From: Mariniphaga sediminis
GTDB lineage: Bacteria > Bacteroidota > Bacteroidia > Bacteroidales > Prolixibacteraceae
Reading direction: 5' to 3'
Assembly (NCBI RefSeq): GCF_003573545.1
Contig: NZ_QWET01000001.1
Coordinates: 248,001-312,000 of the forward strand
Length of the DNA: 64,000 bases
Both the position numbers and the translations under genes were made by a program. Positions within the stretch are counted from its first letter, which is position 1. Each line of letters starts with the position of its first letter. The notes below the pieces were generated by a model, which saw only the letters and a program-made list of their open reading frames with translations, did no database searches and was not told the origin of the DNA. This document shows positions 52,503 to 61,018 of the stretch, one piece after another.

Positions 52503-54893
52503 ATGGCATTTAAACCCAAGAGGACTGGAAAAGCGAAACAGAAGACAAAAAATCCACGCAAACCTTTTTTTCGGAATGAGAAATTCAGGTTTATCCTGGG
52601 TATATTTGTTTTGTTGGTTTCGGCCTATTTGCTTATTGCTTTTATCTCTTTTCTGTTTTATGGTGCGGCGGATCAAAGCCGGCTCGATTTACCCTGGAAA
52701 GATTTGGTGTTAAACTCAGACGTTAAGGTGGAAAACAAAGCAGGAAAAACCGGCGCATACCTTTCGGAGATGATTATAAACCAGGGGTTTGGTTTGGCTT
52801 CGTTTGTGTTTATTTTTTTATTTGCTGTGACAGGATTTAAAATATTGGGACACAATCTGGTAAAATACAGGCGTGCCCTTATTTTTAACCTGGTACTTAT
52901 TCTTTGGATTTCGGTTACACTGGGATTTTTTTTCCAAAAAACAAGCGCAACATCTTTTATTTATCCCGGAGGGCATTACGGAATGGTGTTAAGTAACTGG
53001 TTTAGCTCACTTGTAGGTAAAACAGGGCTGGTTTTTTTACTGCTCATTTCAATACTGGCCATTCTTGTTATTCGGTTTGAAAAAGTGTATGAGTTCCTGA
53101 AAGGATTATTCCGAAGAAAGCCCAGGAAAAAAGCAGAGCAGGAATCTTTGGTGGTAAATGAAGAGGAAGAAGAAATAGAAAATGAAACGGTAGCAGAGGA
53201 TACATTTTCTAAAGTGATAGACGACGATGTGGTGAAGGCCGTTTTTGAACCAGATTTGGAAGAAGAACCAGTAGAAGTGAAAATACCTGAAAAGGAAGAA
53301 GATAGTGAAACGGATGAATTGGAGTTGACCGTTCAGGAAAAGAAAGAGGAGGAAGAGATAGACAAAGAGCATTCAGGGGAAGAAATGGAAGATTATGATC
53401 CAACCCTGGAACTTTCGGGTTTTAAGTTTCCCACGCTCGAACTGCTGGAAGACCACAGTTATGGAAATGCCGAGGTAAGTAATGAAGAGTTGATTGCCAA
53501 TAAAAACAGGATTGTGGAAACCCTGCGGCACTATAAAATTGAGATTACCAAAATCAGGGCAACCATTGGGCCTACTATCACTCTTTATGAAATTGTGCCG
53601 GCGCCGGGAATCCGGATTGCCAAGATTAAAAACCTGGAAGACGATATTGCCTTAAGTCTGGCGGCACTCGGCATTCGTATTATTGCTCCTATTCCCGGGC
53701 GCGGAACCATTGGTATTGAGGTTCCCAACCAGAACCCGGAAACAGTTTCCATGCGTTCTATTTTGAGTTCGCGTAAGTTCCAGGAAAGTACTGCCGACCT
53801 TCCGGTGGCGCTGGGAAAAACCATTTCGAATGAAACCTTTATGTTCGATCTGGTCAAAATGCCGCATATTTTGGTGGCAGGAGCTACCGGGCAGGGGAAA
53901 TCGGTGGGAATCAATGTGATTATTAGTTCGCTGCTTTACAAAAAACATCCATCGCAACTTAAGTTCGTTTTTGTCGATCCCAAAAAGGTGGAATTAAATC
54001 TTTATTCGGTTCTGGAAAAGCATTACCTGGCGAAACTCCCCAACGAGGAAGAACCGGTTATTACCGATATTCAGAAAGTAAAATACACGCTCAATTCCAT
54101 CAATGTGGAAATGGACCAGCGTTATGATTTGCTGAAGAAGGCGCACGCCCGGAATATAAAAGAGTATAATAAAAAGTTTATCAGCCGCAGGCTGAACCCT
54201 GAAAAGGGACATCGTTTTCTGCCGTATATTGTGGTGGTGATTGATGAATTTGCCGATTTGATAATGACTGCCGGTAAAGAAATTGAACTGCCTATTGCGC
54301 GTATCGCCCAGCTGGCCAGGGCAGTGGGTATTCACATGATTATTGCCACCCAGCGTCCTTCTACCAATATTATTACGGGGGTTATCAAGGCCAACTTCCC
54401 GGCACGTATTGCATTCAAAGTAGCCTCGATGATAGACTCACGCACCATTCTTGATACTCCCGGCGCTAACCAGCTTATCGGAAAAGGGGACATGCTCATT
54501 GCATCGGGTAGTAGTATGACACGGGTTCAATGTGCATTTATTGATACGCCTGAAGTGGAAAAGATTTGTTCTTTTATTTCGGAACAGAGGGGATTCCCCA
54601 GCGCCTTTTTACTTCCGGAATACGAGGATGGAGAAGATGCCGGGCCTGGCGAGGTAGACCTCAACAACCGCGATGAACTGTTTGAGGATGCCGCGCGGAT
54701 TGTCGTGTTAAATCAAATGGGCTCCACTTCCATGATTCAGCGTAAATTTTCTATTGGCTACAACCGGGCCGGTCGTATTATGGACCAACTGGAAGCTGCC
54801 GGAGTGGTGGGACCCAGTGAAGGAAGTAAGGCCAGGCAGGTGCTTATGCAGGATGAGTACACTTTGGAACAATTGTTGAATAGTTTTAACTAA
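52503..54893 (+). CDS. ftsK: DNA translocase FtsK
   Basis: A 796-residue septal DNA pump. Four membrane helices occupy about 28-192, an acidic Glu-rich linker about 205-300, the motor about 320-720 with Walker A GATGQGKS (460-467) and Walker B VVVIDEFADL, and the gamma winged-helix domain about 730-796 (MIQRKFSIGYNRAGRIMDQL) that reads KOPS-like sites. It moves chromosome ends during division and activates Xer recombination at dif. It is followed 9 bp later by lolA in the same direction, a pairing common in this phylum. XerD is encoded about 1.2 kb further on. Confidence 0.97.
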   Translation: MAFKPKRTGKAKQKTKNPRKPFFRNEKFRFILGIFVLLVSAYLLIAFISFLFYGAADQSRLDLPWKDLVLNSDVKVENKAGKTGAYLSEMIINQGFGLASFVFIFLFAVTGFKILGHNLVKYRRALIFNLVLILWISVTLGFFFQKTSATSFIYPGGHYGMVLSNWFSSLVGKTGLVFLLLISILAILVIRFEKVYEFLKGLFRRKPRKKAEQESLVVNEEEEEIENETVAEDTFSKVIDDDVVKAVFEPDLEEEPVEVKIPEKEEDSETDELELTVQEKKEEEEIDKEHSGEEMEDYDPTLELSGFKFPTLELLEDHSYGNAEVSNEELIANKNRIVETLRHYKIEITKIRATIGPTITLYEIVPAPGIRIAKIKNLEDDIALSLAALGIRIIAPIPGRGTIGIEVPNQNPETVSMRSILSSRKFQESTADLPVALGKTISNETFMFDLVKMPHILVAGATGQGKSVGINVIISSLLYKKHPSQLKFVFVDPKKVELNLYSVLEKHYLAKLPNEEEPVITDIQKVKYTLNSINVEMDQRYDLLKKAHARNIKEYNKKFISRRLNPEKGHRFLPYIVVVIDEFADLIMTAGKEIELPIARIAQLARAVGIHMIIATQRPSTNIITGVIKANFPARIAFKVASMIDSRTILDTPGANQLIGKGDMLIASGSSMTRVQCAFIDTPEVEKICSFISEQRGFPSAFLLPEYEDGEDAGPGEVDLNNRDELFEDAARIVVLNQMGSTSMIQRKFSIGYNRAGRIMDQLEAAGVVGPSEGSKARQVLMQDEYTLEQLLNSFN

Positions 54894-54902
54894 AATTTTA
54901 AA

Positions 54903-55553
54903 ATGAAGAGTATTTTTCTATTGGGTTTGTTGCTGGCTTCCGTTTTTTTTGCAATCGCTCAACAAGATCCAAAGGCCAAACAGATTTTGGATGAAATGAG
55001 CGAAAAAACACGTTCGTATGAGTCCATTGCCGCTGATTTTGTTTTTTCTTTGGAAAATAAGGAAATGGATATCAGTGAAAAAAATGAAGGTTCTATCAAA
55101 CTGAAAGATCAAAAATATGTTGTTGATCTTCCTGCTCTTGGAGTGAAAGTTTTTTCTGACGGGGAAACGTTATGGAATTACATGAAAGACGGAAACCAGG
55201 TAACCATTTCAAATATAGAGGACGGAGGGAATGAATTAATGGACCCTTCATCGATTTTTACCATTTATGAAAAAGGTTTCCAGTCAAAATTCATGGGAGA
55301 AAAAGTTTCGGGGAATAGTACTGCGTACCAAATCGAACTTTATCCTGATTCCGGAGAGTACGATGTAAGTAAAATCCTGCTTTCCATTGGGAAGTCGGAT
55401 AAAATGATAAAATCGGCTTTACTGTATGGCACCGATGGGAATGTGTATGGTATTATAGTAAAAAAGATGGATACCGATACCAACCTTCCCGATTCCTTTT
55501 TTGTGTTTAATACAAATGATTATGGTGATTTGGAGGTAATCGATTTCAGGTAG
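54903..55553 (+). CDS. lolA: LolA-like periplasmic lipoprotein carrier protein
   Basis: A 216-residue periplasmic protein. Signal peptide about 1-19. The mature chain has the unclosed barrel pattern of LolA (SIAADFVFSLENKEMD, GSIKLKDQKYVVDLP, LWNYMKDGNQVTIS) and ends with a FVFNTNDYGDLEVIDFR strand. It ferries lipoproteins to the outer membrane, such as SusD-type proteins. It lies directly after ftsK, and its end overlaps the convergent aroQ gene by 8 bp. Confidence 0.9.
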   Translation: MKSIFLLGLLLASVFFAIAQQDPKAKQILDEMSEKTRSYESIAADFVFSLENKEMDISEKNEGSIKLKDQKYVVDLPALGVKVFSDGETLWNYMKDGNQVTISNIEDGGNELMDPSSIFTIYEKGFQSKFMGEKVSGNSTAYQIELYPDSGEYDVSKILLSIGKSDKMIKSALLYGTDGNVYGIIVKKMDTDTNLPDSFFVFNTNDYGDLEVIDFR

Positions 55554-55965
55554 AAGCGAAGCTAAACACGGCCAGCTTGTAGGAATCGAGCCCGAAACCC
55601 ATAATGCAGCCCTTGCATACCGGCCCTATAATAGACTTATGCCTGAAATCTTCGCGGGTCAGTGTATTTGAAATGTGTACCTCCACAACAGGGATGGTTA
55701 TGCCTGCAATGGCATCGCGAATGGCTACTGAGGTATGTGTGTAGGCTCCGGCATTTATGATAATACCATCGGCCGAAAAACCATGCTCATGAAGCTTGTC
55801 AACCAATTCCCCCTCCACATTCGACTGAAAGTAGCTAAATTTGATTTCAGTGAAGGCCGCACTCAGCTTTTCAAAATAGTCTTCAAAGCGTTCTGCACCA
55901 TAGATGTTTTGTTCCCTTTTTCCCAGCAGATTTAAGTTCGGCCCGTTGATGATCACTAAATTCAT
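55546..55965 (-). CDS. aroQ: Type II 3-dehydroquinate dehydratase
   Basis: A 139-residue dodecameric enzyme of the shikimate pathway converting 3-dehydroquinate to 3-dehydroshikimate. The opening NGPNLNLLGKREQNIYG (7-23) contains the catalytic Tyr22, NAGAYTHTSVAIRDA the substrate loop and VEVHISN the His97. Length is normal. It is divergent from xerD and overlaps lolA at the 3' end. Confidence 0.96.
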   Translation of the reverse strand: MNLVIINGPNLNLLGKREQNIYGAERFEDYFEKLSAAFTEIKFSYFQSNVEGELVDKLHEHGFSADGIIINAGAYTHTSVAIRDAIAGITIPVVEVHISNTLTREDFRHKSIIGPVCKGCIMGFGLDSYKLAVFSFAST

Positions 55966-56105
55966 TATATTGCAATTTTAATTATTTTTATAGTAACTTT
56001 ATCGTCGTCGAAACGTAGTAAATATCATAATTATTTGGTATAATCTCAAGGAATAGTGTTACAAATATTTAAATCATTTGATTTAATAATTAAAATGGAA
56101 GAGTT

Positions 56106-57005
56106 ATGAAATGGGAGGAAAGCAAAAAAGGATATGAAAATTACCTGAAATTGGAAAAGTCGCTATCGCAAAATTCCATAGCAGCGTATATTAATGACAT
56201 TAACAAATTGATTGAATTTCTGGGTAAAAATGTAAAGAAAACAAGCCCGGATAAAGTCAAACTACAGCACCTTAAAAAATTTGTGGAATGGTTGAACGAA
56301 CGGGGGGTTAGTCCACGTACACAAGCGCGGACCATTTCCGGGATTAAATCATTTTATAAATACCTTTTGATTGAAGGGAAAATTACAAGTGATCCGACTG
56401 CCTTGCTTGAGTCACCTAAAATTGGCAGGAAGCTTCCGGATATTTTGACGATGGAGGAAATTGACGAACTGATTGATGCCATCGATCTGGAAAAGGCGGA
56501 AGGACAACGTAACAAGGCTATGTTGGAAACGCTTTACAGTTGTGGCCTCCGGGTTTCGGAGCTGGTAAGTTTGAAGATTACAAACCTGTTTTTCGATCAG
56601 GGTTTTGTAAAAATTGAAGGGAAGGCAGACAAAGAACGTCTCGTTCCTGTAAGCAGCCGGGCGGTGAAAGAAATTCAAAAGTATATGGATGGTTACCGTA
56701 AAAACCTCAAGATTCAAAAAGAAAGTGAAAATATTCTTTTCCTGAACAGGAGGGGGAAGAAACTGAGCCGGGTAATGGTATTTACCATTATTAAGAATCT
56801 GGCAGATAAGATTCAGCTGAACAAGAAGATCAGTCCGCATACTTTCAGGCATTCGTTCGCTACCCATTTAATAAATGGTGGCGCCGATTTGAGAGCGGTT
56901 CAGGAAATGTTGGGACACGAATCAATTTTAACCACCGAGATTTATACCCACCTGGATCGGGATTACCTGAAGAATACCATTCACCAATATCATCCAAGGT
57001 CTTAG
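56106..57005 (+). CDS. xerD: Tyrosine recombinase XerD
   Basis: A 299-residue tyrosine recombinase that resolves chromosome dimers at dif. The N-terminal SAM-like DNA-binding domain covers about 1-95 and the catalytic domain the rest, with Arg149 (CGLRVSELV), Lys173, His245 and Arg248 ([16 protein letters not shown]), His271 ([14 protein letters not shown]) and nucleophile Tyr280. It lies downstream of ftsK, its activator, and a clear terminator follows it. No sign of an integron or phage integrase context. Confidence 0.95.
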   Translation: MKWEESKKGYENYLKLEKSLSQNSIAAYINDINKLIEFLGKNVKKTSPDKVKLQHLKKFVEWLNERGVSPRTQARTISGIKSFYKYLLIEGKITSDPTALLESPKIGRKLPDILTMEEIDELIDAIDLEKAEGQRNKAMLETLYSCGLRVSELVSLKITNLFFDQGFVKIEGKADKERLVPVSSRAVKEIQKYMDGYRKNLKIQKESENILFLNRRGKKLSRVMVFTIIKNLADKIQLNKKISPHTFRHSFATHLINGGADLRAVQEMLGHESILTTEIYTHLDRDYLKNTIHQYHPRS

Positions 57006-57027
57006 TTTATCATAATTATAATTTATG

Positions 57028-57054
57028 GGGCTGTTAAATAAACAGCCCTTTTTT
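57028..57054 (+). terminator. Rho-independent terminator after xerD
   Basis: GGGCTGTT and AACAGCCC form an 8-bp perfect stem with a 5-nt loop, followed by a run of six T. It is 23 bp past the xerD stop. Confidence 0.9.
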
Positions 57055-57155
57055 GTCTGTTTTTACCTGTTCTCGAAATTGTTAAGATAACGTTTAATCA
57101 GCCCCTAAAACCCTTCAAATAACCAGTGTGCTCGCCTTCAAGCGGAAAAATATTC

Positions 57156-57163
57156 TATTTTTG
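57156..57163 (+). promoter_or_regulatory. -7 box upstream of pckA
   Basis: TATTTTTG fits TAnnTTTG and lies 54 nt before the ATG. The -33 region is a poor match (CTCG at a 21-bp spacing). Confidence 0.45.
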
Positions 57164-57217
57164 TCCTATCGACTAGCAAATAAGAATCAGTATTATAAAG
57201 TTAATTATTAGGTAGTT

Positions 57218-58825
57218 ATGGAAAATTTAGATTTAGTGAAGTACGGAATTAAAGACGTACAGGAAGTTGTGCACAATCCCTCTTACGATCAGCTTTACGA
57301 GGAAGAATTGCGAACCGATTTGGAAGGTTATGAAAAGGGGCAATTAACTGAACTCGGAGCTGTCAACGTGATGACCGGCGTATTTACCGGACGCTCCCCC
57401 AAAGACAAATTTATCGTTGAAGACGATATAACCAGGGACACCATCTGGTGGACAACCCCCGAATCACCCAACGACAATAAGCCCGTATCTGCTGAGGCTT
57501 GGAATGAGTTGAAAGAGATTACGGTTAAACAGCTTTCAGGAAAACGTTTGTTTGTAGTGGACACCTTTTGTGGTGCAAATCCCGACTCAAGGCTGAAAGT
57601 CCGCTTTATTATGGAAGTGGCATGGCAGGCTCATTTCGTAAAAAATATGTTCATCCGTCCAACCGAGGAAGAACTTAAAAATTACGGAGAACCTGATTTT
57701 GTGTCTTTGAATGCATCAAAAACTACCAACCCGAATTGGAAAGAACATGGCCTGAATTCAGAAGTTTATACCGTATTCAACCTGACTGAAAAGATGCATG
57801 TTGTAGGTGGTTCATGGTATGGCGGCGAAATGAAAAAAGGAATGTTCGCGATGATGAACTACTACCTTCCTCTCAGGGGCATGGCATCGATGCACTGCTC
57901 TGCCAACGTTGGAGAGAAAGGCGATGTAGCTATTTTCTTTGGACTTTCCGGTACCGGAAAAACAACACTTTCCACAGACCCAAAACGTAAATTGATTGGC
58001 GACGACGAACACGGTTGGGATGATGACGGCGTATTCAACTTTGAAGGGGGATGTTATGCAAAAACCATTAACCTCGATGCTGAAGCTGAACCGGATATTT
58101 ACAACGCCATTAAGAAGGATGCCCTGCTTGAAAACGTGACTGTTGACGCGAATGGCAAAATTGATTTCTGCGATAAATCGGTTACTGAAAATACACGTGT
58201 TTCATACCCGATTTACCATATCGATAATATTGTAAAACCAGTATCGAAAGCAGGACATGCCAACAAGGTAATTTTCCTTACTGCAGATGCATTTGGTGTA
58301 ATGCCTCCCGTGTCGAAACTGACTCCGGAGCAAACCAAGTACCATTTCCTTTCAGGTTTTACTGCAAAACTGGCCGGAACCGAGCGTGGTATTACCAGCC
58401 CGCAACCTACTTTCTCCGCTTGTTTTGGAGCTGCTTTCCTTTCACTCCATCCAACAAAATACGGTGAAGAGTTAGTGAAAAAAATGGAAGAACATGGCGC
58501 TGAGGCATATTTGGTGAACACTGGCTGGAATGGCACCGGTAAACGTATTTCTATTAAAGATACCCGTGCTATTATCGATGCTATCCTTGATGGATCCATC
58601 GAAAGTGCTGAAACCAAAAATATACCGGTTTTCAACCTTGAGGTTCCTACTTCATTGCCGAATGTGGACTCAGGAATTCTTGATCCACGTGATACTTACA
58701 GCGATCAGAACGAGTGGCAGGAAAAGGCGAATGATTTGGCCAGCCGCTTTATCAAGAACTTCGTAAAATACACAGATAACGAAGAGGGTAAAGCATTGGT
58801 TGCTGCCGGTCCGCAACTGGGATAA
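57218..58825 (+). CDS. pckA: Phosphoenolpyruvate carboxykinase (ATP)
   Basis: A 535-residue enzyme converting oxaloacetate and ATP to PEP and carbon dioxide; in many Bacteroidota it runs in reverse to fix carbon dioxide during fermentation. The P-loop [11 protein letters not shown] (from about residue 242), the metal and OAA sites GDDEHGWDD and [10 protein letters not shown] and the [12 protein letters not shown] opening are typical of the ATP type. Length is normal. A strong terminator follows. Confidence 0.97.
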   Translation: MENLDLVKYGIKDVQEVVHNPSYDQLYEEELRTDLEGYEKGQLTELGAVNVMTGVFTGRSPKDKFIVEDDITRDTIWWTTPESPNDNKPVSAEAWNELKEITVKQLSGKRLFVVDTFCGANPDSRLKVRFIMEVAWQAHFVKNMFIRPTEEELKNYGEPDFVSLNASKTTNPNWKEHGLNSEVYTVFNLTEKMHVVGGSWYGGEMKKGMFAMMNYYLPLRGMASMHCSANVGEKGDVAIFFGLSGTGKTTLSTDPKRKLIGDDEHGWDDDGVFNFEGGCYAKTINLDAEAEPDIYNAIKKDALLENVTVDANGKIDFCDKSVTENTRVSYPIYHIDNIVKPVSKAGHANKVIFLTADAFGVMPPVSKLTPEQTKYHFLSGFTAKLAGTERGITSPQPTFSACFGAAFLSLHPTKYGEELVKKMEEHGAEAYLVNTGWNGTGKRISIKDTRAIIDAILDGSIESAETKNIPVFNLEVPTSLPNVDSGILDPRDTYSDQNEWQEKANDLASRFIKNFVKYTDNEEGKALVAAGPQLG

Positions 58826-58846
58826 AAGATTATCCGCTACAATAGA

Positions 58847-58884
58847 AAAAGGGGTTATCAATTTCAATTTTGATAACCCCTTTT
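58847..58884 (+). terminator. Rho-independent terminator after pckA
   Basis: A 15-bp perfect stem AAAAGGGGTTATCAA / TTGATAACCCCTTTT with an 8-nt loop lies 21 bp past the pckA stop. Flanking A and T tracts support termination. Confidence 0.92.
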
Positions 58885-59018
58885 CGCTTATCTGACTTAA
58901 CAACTTATCCTTTGTTTAACTGAACCAGCCCTCTTTCAAAATAAAAAAATAGAAATAGTCTTTTCTCCGGATGTGTTAATTTTTCCTTTCTTTGTGAAAG
59001 GAAGATAAAGCTAATCCT

Positions 59019-59612
59019 TTGTTTCAAAAAAAAATAAATACTGAAACTGCCTTGCTGAAAGGACTGAAGAATGGCGATCACGCATGTTTTCGTCAATTGT
59101 TTAATCGGTACAGTAAATCTTTGTATCGTTTTTCCTACAGTTACCTGAAGTTAAATGAAACTGCTGAGGATGTCGTTCAGGAGGTTTTTATAAAAATTTG
59201 GAAAAGAAGGAAAGATATTGATACGGAAAAATCTTTTCAATCCTATTTATTCACCATTGCACTCAATGTGGTGAGGAAACACTTTAATAAGCTGGCAGAG
59301 TCCAATCAGCTAAAACACGATATTCTGGTATCTTTTTCTGATAACCCGAAAAAACTGGACGAACAGGAAGATTATGAAAACCTGGTGCTCAAACTGGAAT
59401 CCCTGATCGAACAAATGCCTGAAAGACGACGGGCCATTTTCAGAGCAAAAAAAATAGAGGGAAAGTCGCAGAAAGAGATTGCCGAAGAATTTAATATTAC
59501 TACCAAAACTGTGGAATACCATATTTCCGAAGCCATGCGATCCCTTAAAAAAGAGTTTGAAAAGTTACGATCAAAGGGACTGGTTTTTTTCTATTTGTTT
59601 TTGAGAGGATAA
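59019..59612 (+). CDS. ECF RNA polymerase sigma-70 factor (SusC/FecR-linked, locus 2)
   Basis: A 197-residue group 4 sigma factor with region 2 (about 20-90; FRQLFNRYSKSLYRFSYSYL and AEDVVQEVFIKIW) and region 4 (about 125-180; HTH QKEIAEEFNITTKTVEYHI). The only possible start in the open frame is TTG 59019, since no ATG or GTG occurs between it and an in-frame TGA at 58995. The C-terminus GLVFFYLFLRG is hydrophobic. FecR and SusC genes follow on the same strand, so it forms a second surface-signalling unit like the one at the left of the window. Confidence 0.93.
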   Translation: MFQKKINTETALLKGLKNGDHACFRQLFNRYSKSLYRFSYSYLKLNETAEDVVQEVFIKIWKRRKDIDTEKSFQSYLFTIALNVVRKHFNKLAESNQLKHDILVSFSDNPKKLDEQEDYENLVLKLESLIEQMPERRRAIFRAKKIEGKSQKEIAEEFNITTKTVEYHISEAMRSLKKEFEKLRSKGLVFFYLFLRG

Positions 59613-59764
59613 AAACTGTCTTTTCTGTTGTGCCGCGTTTCAAGATAATGAGACTTTCCCGGTATTACGGTGGTTTTGGGATGATCATGCAGGCGATTTA
59701 ATCCCTCCTTTTTATCGGGGTAATTTGTAGCTATTTAGATAGAGTCTAAAAAAAACATTATTTG

Positions 59765-59780
59765 TACTGGGGATTTTTCC
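59765..59780 (+). promoter_or_regulatory. Candidate fecR promoter element (locus 2)
   Basis: TACTGGGGATTTTTCC lies 113 nt before the fecR ATG and is followed by GATCAGGGATATAA. The same block stands before fecR of locus 1 (11968-11983, minus strand) with one extra G. Possible ECF-dependent promoter. Confidence 0.5.
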
Positions 59781-59848
59781 GGATCAGGGATATAACCATT
59801 GAAAAGGACAGAAGAATTTGTTTTTTTTAATTAGTTAGTTTAGTTAGA

Positions 59849-59883
59849 AAAAGAAGGAGGTATTGCATTGCACTCCTTCTTTT
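59849..59883 (+). promoter_or_regulatory. 11-bp hairpin in front of fecR (locus 2)
   Basis: AAAAGAAGGAG and CTCCTTCTTTT pair perfectly around a 13-nt loop, ending 10 nt before the fecR ATG. It would cover the ribosome-binding region or act as an attenuator. No equivalent was found in locus 1. Confidence 0.55.
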
Positions 59884-59893
59884 AAAAAGGAAA

Positions 59894-60925
59894 ATGAAGA
59901 AAGTAGTAACATATAGAACCCTTGAAAATTTTTCCAAAGGGAAATATTCCTGGAACGATTACCTGCAAGTTCGGGACTGGTTTAGCAATATCCACGATTT
60001 TAAAGAGGTTAAAACTTTTTTGTATGAGCAGTGGAAGGGATTGAATAAAAAGGGTATTCCGGATGATAATTCCTTAAAGCATATTTATGAGCAGATTGAA
60101 TACCACATTTTGCTCGAAGAAAGGCAAGAATTGAAAAGGAAAGGCTTGTGGAGTTTTTATCGTCAGGCTGCAGCCATTCTTCTTATTCCGGTTTTGGCCT
60201 TTTCCCTGTGGCATTTCCTGATGAATAAACAAGCAGGTAATATGAATCTGGCCTGGGTAGAAATTAATTCCCCGCCAGGAGCCCGCACTCAGTTTTTATT
60301 GCCCGATGGTTCAAGCGGTTGGCTCAACAGTGGCTCTACCTTAAAATACAATCCGGTTTTTTCAAACAAACGGGAGGTTGAATTGTCGGGTGAGGCCTAC
60401 TTTGAAGTGATTCCTGACAATTCGGTTTTTACGGTAAATGCTGCCGATCTCAATGTGCGTGTATTGGGTACAAAGTTTAATGTGTCGGCCTATCCCGATG
60501 ATGATTTTACCGAAGTGGTTTTGGCGTCGGGAAAGGTTGCCGTGGAGGGTGAAGATAAGTTTTTCGAAAAGATTTTGTTGCCGAACGAAAAACTGACTTT
60601 TTTGCCGGGTGAGAATAAATATACTGTAAAGCAGGTTGATACAAACTCCTATGTTGCCTGGAAAGATGGCTTTTTACTCCTCGATAACGAGCCACTTGAA
60701 GAGGCAATTAACCGGATCGAGCGGTGGTACAATGTGGTGATTGAGGTGGAAGACGAGACGTTGAAAAGGTACCGGTTTAAGGCCACTTTTCAGGATGAAC
60801 CGCTTGAGGAAGTGTTAAAGTTGCTGGCGGTTTCAACTCCCATGGAATATACATTTGAAAAAAGAGTGGTGGATGACAAAAATTTTTATCAGAAGAAAAA
60901 AGTGACAATAAAACTAAAACAATAA
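59894..60925 (+). CDS. FecR family anti-sigma factor (locus 2)
   Basis: A 343-residue membrane regulator like the one of locus 1. The cytoplasmic part is about 1-88, the transmembrane helix 91-110, the periplasmic FecR domain about 120-230 (RTQFLLPDGSSGWLNSGSTL and GEAYFEVIPDNSVF) and the DUF4974 end about 255-330 (GFLLLDNEPLEEAINRIERWY). It should hold the sigma factor encoded upstream until the SusC receptor encoded downstream signals that ligand is bound. It ends 8 nt before a conserved hairpin. Confidence 0.93.
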   Translation: MKKVVTYRTLENFSKGKYSWNDYLQVRDWFSNIHDFKEVKTFLYEQWKGLNKKGIPDDNSLKHIYEQIEYHILLEERQELKRKGLWSFYRQAAAILLIPVLAFSLWHFLMNKQAGNMNLAWVEINSPPGARTQFLLPDGSSGWLNSGSTLKYNPVFSNKREVELSGEAYFEVIPDNSVFTVNAADLNVRVLGTKFNVSAYPDDDFTEVVLASGKVAVEGEDKFFEKILLPNEKLTFLPGENKYTVKQVDTNSYVAWKDGFLLLDNEPLEEAINRIERWYNVVIEVEDETLKRYRFKATFQDEPLEEVLKLLAVSTPMEYTFEKRVVDDKNFYQKKKVTIKLKQ

Positions 60926-60933
60926 AATGCAAA

Positions 60934-60962
60934 GCAGGAAAGTGGTGCGAACACTTTCCTGC
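60934..60962 (+). promoter_or_regulatory. Conserved hairpin between fecR and susC (locus 2)
   Basis: An 11-bp perfect stem GCAGGAAAGTG / CACTTTCCTGC encloses the loop GTGCGAA, 8 nt after the fecR stop and 56 nt before the susC ATG. Compared with locus 1, two G-C pairs are replaced by A-T pairs while CAGGA..GTG, TGCG in the loop and CAC..TCCTG are kept. Confidence 0.7.
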
Positions 60963-61018
60963 AAGAGTTGCAGAGCGTTTAATCAATTATTTATTAACTC
61001 TACAAAGTGTGTAAATTT

